Source of the DNA: an uncultured Eubacteriales bacterium
GTDB taxonomy: Bacteria > Bacillota > Clostridia > Monoglobales > Monoglobaceae
Length of the DNA: 11,680 nucleotides
Assembly (NCBI GenBank): GCA_900552305.1
Contig: URZD01000052.1
Span: forward strand, 1 to 11,680
Direction: 5' to 3'
The position numbers and the translations under genes were made by a program. Below are positions 1 through 5,273 of this stretch, piece after piece (the first letter of the stretch is position 1; every line of letters starts with the position of its first letter). A model generated the notes under the pieces. It was not told the DNA's origin. It worked only from the letters and a program-made list of their open reading frames with translations, and ran no database searches.

Positions 1-41
1 CAGTCCTATTGAACCCCCAAACACCCACCAGCCAACAGCGG

Positions 42-60
42 ACAGCCGACAGGCGGCTGT
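42..60. other. Inverted repeat downstream of the small membrane-protein gene
   Basis: ACAGCCG (42-48) and CGGCTGT (54-60) form a perfect 7-bp stem with a 5-nt loop. It lies 10 bases past the stop codon of the minus-strand gene at 71-421. No T-tract follows on the minus strand, so it is not a textbook intrinsic terminator. It may be a weak terminator or an mRNA 3'-end structure. Confidence 0.3.
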
Positions 61-70
61 TCGGCGCGGC

Positions 71-421
71 TTACATCTCCTCCAGCATCTCTATGTAGCG
101 TTCCTTTGTCATGGGGTGCAAAAAATCGTATTCGCGCGACAGACGGCGGAGTATTGTCAGCGTTTCGTCTTCCGAGCCGAGGTCGATAACGACAATATCG
201 CCCACGCGGCGTTCGGGGTTTTGGTAAAGCATACGCCATGCCTCGGAGCGCACAAGCGCCTCTATATCGTCCTCACGGTTTTTGACAGGCATTACCGTGT
301 ACGGCGTTCTAAGCTCGCGCAGTCCGACCTCGTGCGCGCTTTCCGCAATTCTGACTGCAAGCTGCAAAATTCCGTATACTGCAAAAAAGCAGATAATTGA
401 ACAAATAATTATTTTAAGCAA
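71..421 (-). CDS. Small membrane-anchored protein with glycosyltransferase-2-like motif, function unknown
   Basis: A 116-residue protein. Residues about 4-23 are a hydrophobic segment (IIICSIICFFAVYGILQLAV), which reads as a single N-terminal membrane anchor. The rest is soluble: a VMPVKNRE strand (43-50), a helix, then DIVVIDLGSEDET (75-87). The last stretch resembles the DxGSxDxT nucleotide-sugar loop of family-2 glycosyltransferases. At this length it holds only the first half of such a fold and lacks the acceptor/catalytic half, so enzyme activity is doubtful. The start is TTG at 421, chosen because AAAGGAGG (431-438) sits 9 nt upstream; no better in-frame ATG exists near it. It is transcribed in the same direction as the RNase J gene but separated from it by that gene's terminator and its own promoter. 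I do not recognise a named family with confidence. Confidence 0.7.
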   Translation of the reverse strand: MLKIIICSIICFFAVYGILQLAVRIAESAHEVGLRELRTPYTVMPVKNREDDIEALVRSEAWRMLYQNPERRVGDIVVIDLGSEDETLTILRRLSREYDFLHPMTKERYIEMLEEM

Positions 422-444
422 AATATTCGACCTCCTTTACTCAC

Positions 445-473
445 ATTATATGCGTGCGGCAGAAAACGGTTAA
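445..473 (-). promoter_or_regulatory. Putative sigma-A promoter for the small membrane-protein gene
   Basis: On the minus strand TATAAT (445-450) is a perfect -10 box. A poor -35 (TTAACC, 468-473) lies 17 nt upstream. Transcription would start near 438, right at the AAAGGAGG ribosome binding site, so the leader would be very short. The weak -35 leaves this tentative. Confidence 0.4.
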
Positions 474-592
474 AGGGGCATTTCCAAAAAACATGATGAT
501 ATTTACGGAGCGGGTATTCAAAAAAGTGTGGTTTTTCAATCATATAAGGCAGATTAAGTTCAGCTCCCTTGCCAATCGCAATCGGGCAAATT

Positions 593-645
593 AAAAACGC
601 TGCAATGGCAGCTGCGGAATATCCGCAGCGCCGTTGCAGCGTTTT
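593..645 (-). terminator. Intrinsic terminator of the RNase J gene (probably works both ways)
   Basis: AACGCTGCAA (596-605) pairs perfectly with TTGCAGCGTT (634-643). Inside, GCTGCGG (611-617) pairs with CCGCAGC (623-629). On the minus strand this long hairpin is followed by TTTTTAATTT, about 30 nt past the RNase J stop codon. Runs of A and T on both sides also let it act on the plus strand. It separates RNase J from the gene at 71-421. Confidence 0.85.
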
Positions 646-670
646 CTGAAAGAACGGTTATTTATTGTAT

Positions 671-2335
671 TTACACGTCCATGATTACAGGAAGTATCAT
701 GGGTTTTCTTTTTGTTTTCGAGAATATGAACGAGCCAAGCTCGTTTTTGATATGCGATTTTAAGGTTGCCCAGTCAATTGTATTGTTTTCAAGGCAGTCG
801 TCTACGATTTCAACCGCTTTTAAGCGCATACTCTCCATAAGGTCCTCGGACTCGCGCACATACACAAATCCTCTGGAAATTATATCCGGTCCCGCAACAA
901 CCGTTTTGCTCTCGTGTTCCATTGTAAGAACGACAACGATAAGTCCGTCCTGAGCAAGGTGCTTACGGTCGCGCAGAACGATGTTTCCGACGTCGCCCAC
1001 GCCAAGACCGTCAACCAGAACTCTGCCGGACGGTACCGTTCCGGTTATCTTTGCCTGACTTGCCGAAACCTCCAAAACCTTGCCGTTTTCCATCATAAAG
1101 ATGTTTTTCGGACTTATGCCCATTTGAAGGGCAAGGTCCCTGTGTCGGCTCAGGTGCTTGTATTCGCCGTGAACCGGCATAAAATATTTCGGTTTTGCAA
1201 GCGCAAGAATGATTTTAAGCTCCTCCTGGCAGGCGTGACCCGAAACGTGAACCTCCGCGAGAGATTCGTATATAACCTCCGCGCCGTGCTTCAAAAGCTC
1301 GTTTATCACGTTTGAGATTGTTTTTTCGTTGCCCGGAATCGGACTTGCCGAGATAATAACAAGGTCATCCGCCTCGATATTTACCTTTTTGTGACCTGAA
1401 TATGCCATTCTGGAGAGCGCGGACATAGGCTCGCCCTGCGTGCCTGTGGTGACAATTACCAGCTGATCCTTTGCGTATCTGCCGATTTCGTCAAGCTCTA
1501 TAAGAGTGTTTTTGGGAATCTTCATATATCCCAGCTCAATAGCCGCGTTAATCACATTTACCATACTTCTGCCGGATAACGCAACCTTTCTGCCGTACTT
1601 GACCGCCGCGTTGATTATCTGCTGCACCCTATGTATGTTGGATGCAAATGTTGCGACGAATATACGCTTTGAGCAGTTTTCAAAGATATTGTCAAACGTG
1701 TGACCGACCGTGCGTTCGCTCATGGTATAGCCGCGGCGTTCCGCATTGGTGCTGTCAGACATAAGGAGTAGCACACCCTTTTTGCCCAGCTCGCCTATCC
1801 TGCCGAGGTCAATCATCTCGCCGTCAATCGGCGTTGAGTCAATCTTGAAGTCGCCCGTGTGCAGAATTACACCCGCGGGCGTGTGCAGCGCAACGGCAAC
1901 CGCGTCCGCGATACTGTGGTTGGAGCGAATGAACTCAATCTTAAACTCCCCGAGCTTAAACGTCTCGCCGGGGTTTATTACATTCATCTGAGTTGAGTTA
2001 AGCAGTCCGTGTTCGATAAGCTTATTTTTTAAAATTCCGAGCGTAAGCCGTGTACCGTAAACCGGGACGTTAAATTCCTTCAACACATATGGGATTGCTC
2101 CGATGTGGTCCTCGTGACCGTGTGTCAGAACAATGCCGCGTATTCTGCTTTTGTGCTTTTGCAGATAGGTTACATCGGGTATAACCATATCGATTCCCAG
2201 CATATCGTCGTCAGGGAACGCAAGACCGCAGTCCAGAATGATGAGGTCGCTGCCGTACTCAAAAACAGTCATATTTTTGCCGATTTCGTGCAGACCTCCG
2301 AGCGGCGTTATTTTAATTTTTTTACTTTTTTGCAC
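671..2335 (-). CDS. rnj: Ribonuclease J
   Basis: A 554-residue cytoplasmic metallo-beta-lactamase/beta-CASP ribonuclease with endonuclease and 5'-3' exonuclease activity. In Firmicutes it processes and degrades mRNA and matures rRNA ends. The zinc site is visible: HGHEDH at 72-77, His140 (RSNHS), the LHTGDF strand with Asp162, and His389 (PVHGEY). The beta-CASP part follows, with GTQGEP (298-303) and SGHACQEE (365-372). A C-terminal domain ends in ILPVIMDV. Length matches the usual ~555 residues and no catalytic residue is missing. The start is GTG at 2335, supported by GGAGG (2343-2347) 7 nt upstream. It is monocistronic, with its own promoter (2470-2498), a leader of about 128 nt with two hairpins, and a strong terminator. 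Whether it is RNase J1 or J2 cannot be told from one copy. Confidence 0.97.
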   Translation of the reverse strand: MQKSKKIKITPLGGLHEIGKNMTVFEYGSDLIILDCGLAFPDDDMLGIDMVIPDVTYLQKHKSRIRGIVLTHGHEDHIGAIPYVLKEFNVPVYGTRLTLGILKNKLIEHGLLNSTQMNVINPGETFKLGEFKIEFIRSNHSIADAVAVALHTPAGVILHTGDFKIDSTPIDGEMIDLGRIGELGKKGVLLLMSDSTNAERRGYTMSERTVGHTFDNIFENCSKRIFVATFASNIHRVQQIINAAVKYGRKVALSGRSMVNVINAAIELGYMKIPKNTLIELDEIGRYAKDQLVIVTTGTQGEPMSALSRMAYSGHKKVNIEADDLVIISASPIPGNEKTISNVINELLKHGAEVIYESLAEVHVSGHACQEELKIILALAKPKYFMPVHGEYKHLSRHRDLALQMGISPKNIFMMENGKVLEVSASQAKITGTVPSGRVLVDGLGVGDVGNIVLRDRKHLAQDGLIVVVLTMEHESKTVVAGPDIISRGFVYVRESEDLMESMRLKAVEIVDDCLENNTIDWATLKSHIKNELGSFIFSKTKRKPMILPVIMDV

Positions 2336-2388
2336 AAATTATCCTCCGTTTCATAATTTTACCGTTCTTTTATATATTGTTATTGAGG

Positions 2389-2448
2389 GGGCGCCGTGCA
2401 AACGCCCGAGCAATAAATAATAACAGATTTTGAAAATCTGAGTATTAT
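2389..2448 (-). promoter_or_regulatory. Structured 5' leader of RNase J mRNA (two hairpins)
   Basis: If transcription begins near 2463, two hairpins lie in the leader. The first is CAGATTTT (2424-2431) against AAAATCTG (2433-2440), a near-perfect palindrome. It can be lengthened by a further six AT pairs (2417-2422 with 2443-2448) across a small internal loop. The second is GGGCG (2389-2393) against CGCCC (2403-2407), about 40 nt upstream of the ribosome binding site. It matches no riboswitch class I recognise. A 5'-end hairpin could protect the mRNA from RNase J itself, but that is inference. Confidence 0.4.
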
Positions 2449-2469
2449 CAAAAAACTTTAATCCTATTC

Positions 2470-2498
2470 AGTATACACCATTTTCAAAGAAAATTCAA
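2470..2498 (-). promoter_or_regulatory. Sigma-A promoter for RNase J
   Basis: On the minus strand TTGAAT (2493-2498) and TATACT (2470-2475) are separated by exactly 17 nt. Each matches the housekeeping consensus at about five of six positions. The predicted start is near 2463, giving a leader of about 128 nt before the GTG start codon at 2335. Confidence 0.7.
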
Positions 2499-2567
2499 GG
2501 GTTTTAAGAAATAAAATTCTTCTACAGTAAATTTTTCCTTAAATGCGGAAAAAATATTCACTCAATA

Positions 2568-2596
2568 TTGAAAAATAAAAAATTTTATGGTAAAAT
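2568..2596 (+). promoter_or_regulatory. Extended -10 promoter for the SLH-domain protein gene
   Basis: TTGAAA (2568-2573), a 17-nt spacer and TAAAAT (2591-2596) form a good sigma-A promoter. It also has the extended -10 element TGG just before the -10 box. The predicted start is near 2603, leaving about 70 nt of leader before the AGGAGG ribosome binding site (2660-2665), which is 8 nt from the ATG. An inverted repeat overlaps the -10 box. Confidence 0.7.
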
Positions 2597-2600
2597 TTTT
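2578..2600. repeat. Inverted repeat over the -10 box (possible operator)
   Basis: AAAAATTTTA (2578-2587) and TAAAATTTTT (2591-2600) are perfect 10-bp inverted half-sites around a TGG spacer. The repeat covers the downstream spacer and -10 box of the plus-strand promoter, the usual place for a repressor site. Being all A/T, it could arise by chance in such DNA. Confidence 0.3.
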
Positions 2601-2673
2601 ATGCGGTGCAACCTTTTGGGCATTTAAAAAGTATTATAAATAAAGAAACTAAAAAAAAGAGGAGGAAGAAAGT

Positions 2674-4719
2674 ATGAAAAAACTAATTTCACTTGCGGCA
2701 GCGGCGGCAATGCTCGTTTCGGCAATGCCTGCGTTTGCGGCGGACACGGCGCAGGAAAAGGCGCTTGCGGCGGTAAAGGAGCGAATCGGCAGTACGGAAA
2801 AATACGACCGTTTCAGCAGCGCGGTATCGGAGGGCGAGAACGGTGACGAGTACAGCTTTTACTGGAGCGTGACCGGCGGCGATTATGCCTCCATGAATAT
2901 CCGCGCGGACGGCAAGGGCAGAATTCTCGACTACTCGGTGTACGATTCAGACCGTGACGCGGAAAGCAAAAAAAGAACGCTCAGCTCGGACGCGGCAATG
3001 AAAAAGGCAAAGGCTTTTGCGGATAAGCTCAACCCGGAGCTTGCCGGCAAGTATGTTATCAGCAAGGACAGCGACATTGAAAGCCTTTATGACGGCGACT
3101 TTTACTTCACTCTCCAAAGAATGGAAAACGGTATTCCGGTAAGCGGCAATGAGGGCAATATATCGGTCAATCCGAGCGCGACAGCGGTTACAAACTACGG
3201 TATCAACTATACCGAGGGCTTAAAGTTTGCGGCGGCGGACGGCGTAATAGACCGCGCGGCGGCGGAGAAGGCATACAAGGAAAAACTCGGAATGAAGCTT
3301 ATTTACAGGCAGTATTACGATTACGCAAAGGGCAAAAAGACGATAAAGCCGGTTTACGTACCTGCGGAGGAGCGCGGCAGCTATATAAATGCGGTCAGCG
3401 GCGAGGTCGAGAAAATCAACACGCCTGACGTGATAATGTACCGTAACGGCGGCGCCAACGAAAAGTCGATGGGCGCGGCGCAGGACGCGGCATTCACCGA
3501 GGCGGAACAGACCGAAATCGACAACGTAAAGGGACTGCTTTCAAGAAACGAGCTTGAAAGCAAGCTGAAAAGCATGAAGTATCTGAACATTGCGAACTTC
3601 AAAGCGACATATTACAGAGTACACAAGGATACGTTTTCGGACAACTATTACGCAAATATTTCAATGGAATATAAGCGCGGCGACGAGATTGAATACGCGT
3701 CAGTTGAGCTGGACGCAAAGACGGGCAAACTTATCGAGGCAAGACGCTACGGCAAGGAACTTAAAACAGACAGGAGCGAAAAGAGCGCGGCGGAGCTTTC
3801 CAAAAAGACGGAGGAGATTGCAAACTATTTTGCGGCGGACGTAATAGGCGAGTATAAAAAGGATGATACAGCAAGCGAAAACGGCTATGCGCGCTACACA
3901 AGATATGTAAACGGTACGGCGGTAGAGTTCGACACAATAGACGTTGCGCTTGACACGTACACGGGCGAGCTTGACAGCTATCGCGTATCGTATTCGACAG
4001 AGGAATTTCCCGCGCTTGACAATGTAATCGGCGCAGACGCGGCGGCGGATAAGCTCTTTGCAAAGTCGGAGTATGCCGCGACCTATATGCAGCAGATGAG
4101 CGATGAAAAGCTTGAAAAAGCGGATGAGTTTGTAATTGTTTACGATTTTGATGATGAAACTCCGCAGGTAATCGATGCAGTAAGCGGCGATGTACTTAAC
4201 TACAGGGGTAAGACCTATCAAAAGCGCGTTCCCGCCGAGTACACGGACATTGACGGACATTATGCGGCGGCTGCGATACGCGCGCTTGCAAAGTACGGAA
4301 TCTCGCTTGACGGCGACAAGTTCCTCCCGGACGCCGCAATAAAGCAGTCGGATTTGCTAAGGCTTGTGCTGATTACGTTTAATCACTGCATATTTGACAT
4401 AAACGATACGACCGACGAGGTTTACCGCGAGGCGAAAATGAACGGAGTTATAAAGAGCGGCGAGGAAAACCGTGACGCACAGGTAACGCGCGAGCAGGCG
4501 GCGGTATTTATCGTACGCGCCCTCGGAATCGAGGAATACGCAAACCTTGAAGGTATCTACGTCAAGCCGTTTGCGGATGTAAATTCAAATGTCGGCGCGA
4601 TAAGCATACTCACAGCGATGAAGGTGTTCGGCGGCGACGGCAGCGGAAACTTCAACCCGACGGATGCAATGACGCGCGGCGACGCGATGATAGTTCTGAA
4701 TAACTATCTGAGCAGATAA
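2674..4719 (+). CDS. Secreted YcdB/PepSY-like protein with C-terminal SLH domains
   Basis: A 681-residue exported protein. Residues 1-22 form a classic signal peptide (MKKL, an Ala-rich core, AFA cleavage site before AD). The middle has two YcdB/YcdC-like, PepSY-type regions. The first runs about 80-250, with NGIPVSGNEGNISVNP near 150 and a strand reading NAVSGEVEK near 240. The second runs about 285-512 and contains YASVELDAKTGKLIEARRYGK, ALDTYTGELDSYRVSY and PQVIDAVSGDVLNYRG. Three SLH motifs end the protein: about 523-572 (YTDIDGHYAAAAIRALAKYGI), about 580-622 (weak) and about 632-679 (FADVNSNVGAISIL...GNFNPTDAMTRGDAM). SLH repeats bind pyruvylated cell-wall polymers, so the protein is probably displayed on the cell surface. 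PepSY-like domains in other proteins often inhibit or fold a protease, but no protease domain or metal motif is seen here. It is a single-gene unit with its own promoter; AGGAGG lies 8 nt upstream of the ATG. The function of the YcdB part is unknown. Confidence 0.88.
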   Translation: MKKLISLAAAAAMLVSAMPAFAADTAQEKALAAVKERIGSTEKYDRFSSAVSEGENGDEYSFYWSVTGGDYASMNIRADGKGRILDYSVYDSDRDAESKKRTLSSDAAMKKAKAFADKLNPELAGKYVISKDSDIESLYDGDFYFTLQRMENGIPVSGNEGNISVNPSATAVTNYGINYTEGLKFAAADGVIDRAAAEKAYKEKLGMKLIYRQYYDYAKGKKTIKPVYVPAEERGSYINAVSGEVEKINTPDVIMYRNGGANEKSMGAAQDAAFTEAEQTEIDNVKGLLSRNELESKLKSMKYLNIANFKATYYRVHKDTFSDNYYANISMEYKRGDEIEYASVELDAKTGKLIEARRYGKELKTDRSEKSAAELSKKTEEIANYFAADVIGEYKKDDTASENGYARYTRYVNGTAVEFDTIDVALDTYTGELDSYRVSYSTEEFPALDNVIGADAAADKLFAKSEYAATYMQQMSDEKLEKADEFVIVYDFDDETPQVIDAVSGDVLNYRGKTYQKRVPAEYTDIDGHYAAAAIRALAKYGISLDGDKFLPDAAIKQSDLLRLVLITFNHCIFDINDTTDEVYREAKMNGVIKSGEENRDAQVTREQAAVFIVRALGIEEYANLEGIYVKPFADVNSNVGAISILTAMKVFGGDGSGNFNPTDAMTRGDAMIVLNNYLSR

Positions 4720-4769
4720 AAATACATTGAATTGCGGCTTTGTAAAGCACAGTGCGCCGCACAGGAAGT

Positions 4770-4803
4770 AAAAAAACAGCCGAAACCCGGCGGGGTTTCG
4801 GCT
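4770..4803 (-). terminator. Intrinsic terminator, minus strand
   Basis: AGCCGAAACCC (4778-4788) and GGGTTTCGGCT (4793-4803) form a perfect 11-bp stem with a GGCG loop. On the minus strand it is followed by seven T residues (4770-4776). It would stop leftward transcription coming through the transposase remnant before it reaches the convergent SLH-protein gene. On the plus strand it has no T-tract. Confidence 0.75.
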
Positions 4804-4812
4804 CAGACAACC

Positions 4813-4844
4813 GACAAACCCACCTTTTCCGGGTGGGTTTTGTC
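4813..4844 (+). terminator. Possible plus-strand terminator downstream of the SLH-protein gene
   Basis: GACAAACCCACC (4813-4824) pairs with GGTGGGTTTTGTC (4832-4844) apart from one extra T. Used as a terminator, the ACCCACC/GGTGGGT stem is followed by a short T-run (4839-4841). It lies about 95 nt past the SLH-protein stop codon. The tract is short, so strength is uncertain. Confidence 0.4.
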
Positions 4845-4849
4845 ATACA

Positions 4850-5206
4850 TATTAGATTTTTAATCCATGTTGATAAAAAGTGCAAATCCTTTTTCCAAAG
4901 GATATTTGCAATTCTTTTCATGTTCTGCCCAGCCGCAGTGAGTAAGCACTGTTCAAAAATCCTTTCGTTTCCGCGCATACGGCAATAGCGCAGACCATGC
5001 AGTTCTTTTGATTCTGCAAAGCTGCGTTCAATTTTCTCTTTCTGTTTTGCGTATATTTTCTTACCCCCGTCAGTATGTGTGGATACATATACCTCATCCC
5101 TATAATCTTCCCACACATGACGGCGAAGGCTTTTCGTTTTTTGTTTTTCACTTAAACATTCCTCCCGTCTCGGACAATTTGCACATCTGTCATTTTTGCA
5201 AAAAAA
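4850..5206 (-). pseudogene. IS1182-family transposase, C-terminal remnant
   Basis: Reading leftward from about 5206, the frame gives CKNDRCANCPRREECLSEK, a Cys-rich stretch, then KIYAKQKEKIERSFAESKEL, HGLRYCRMRG and AAGQNMKRIA. This order (Cys cluster, then RK..IER.F...K..HG.RY..RG, then a long helix with N.K.IA) is that of the C-terminal DDE_Tnp_1_6 region of IS1182-type transposases, which normally exceed 400 residues. Only about the last 110 residues are present. There is no start codon with a ribosome binding site, and the frame runs on without a stop into the SLH-protein gene to 4652. The N-terminal part with the first DDE residues is missing. The right edge falls at the arginine-operon terminator. 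It is a dead fragment; the exact ends are estimates from where the similarity fades. Confidence 0.8.
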
Positions 5207-5236
5207 TGACCGCTGACTTTGACTTTGTCAGCGGTC
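5199..5236 (-). terminator. Intrinsic terminator of the arginine operon
   Basis: GACCGCTGAC (5208-5217) and GTCAGCGGTC (5227-5236) form a perfect 10-bp stem with a 9-nt loop. On the minus strand an A and seven T residues follow (5200-5206). It stands about 38 nt past the stop codon of the carB-dapF gene and is a strong end for the whole operon. Confidence 0.9.
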
Positions 5237-5238
5237 TG

Positions 5239-5264
5239 ACCTCTGTGCCGTACGGCACAGAGGT
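5239..5264. repeat. Perfect 26-bp palindrome after the carB-dapF stop
   Basis: ACCTCTGTGCC (5239-5249), a GTAC centre (5250-5253) and GGCACAGAGGT (5254-5264) make a fully self-complementary sequence. It lies between the stop codon (5274-5276) and the terminator. Its core TGCCGTACGGCA (5246-5257) occurs again at 11337-11348 in the same operon. In RNA it would form an 11-bp hairpin with a 4-nt loop. Confidence 0.85.
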
Positions 5265-5273
5265 GTTTTATGT

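Larger units (their letters stand above)
2336..2673. other. Divergent intergenic region between RNase J and the SLH protein gene
   Basis: 338 bp of AT-rich DNA with no credible ORF. It holds one minus-strand promoter for RNase J, one plus-strand promoter for the SLH-protein gene, two hairpins in the RNase J leader (2389-2407 and 2417-2448), and an inverted repeat over the plus-strand promoter (2578-2600). A further AT-rich inverted repeat (TTTTTCC 2532-2538 / GGAAAAA 2547-2553) sits between the two promoters and may be chance. Confidence 0.8.

Noticed and set aside
3700..4260. Minus-strand open frame of 186 codons inside the SLH-protein gene
   Set aside because: It is antisense to a gene with a clear promoter, ribosome binding site, signal peptide and SLH motifs. 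Its hydrophobic look comes from complementing Lys/Glu-rich codons.
4880..4912. Hairpin GCAAATCCTTT / AAAGGATATTTGC
   Set aside because: It has a 2-nt bulge, no T-tract, and lies within the transposase-like coding remnant, so it is probably incidental.
4652..5116. A complete 154-codon gene starting at GTG 5116
   Set aside because: The transposase similarity starts upstream of that GTG, there is no ribosome binding site, and the frame ends inside the convergent SLH-protein gene. It is better called part of a transposase remnant.
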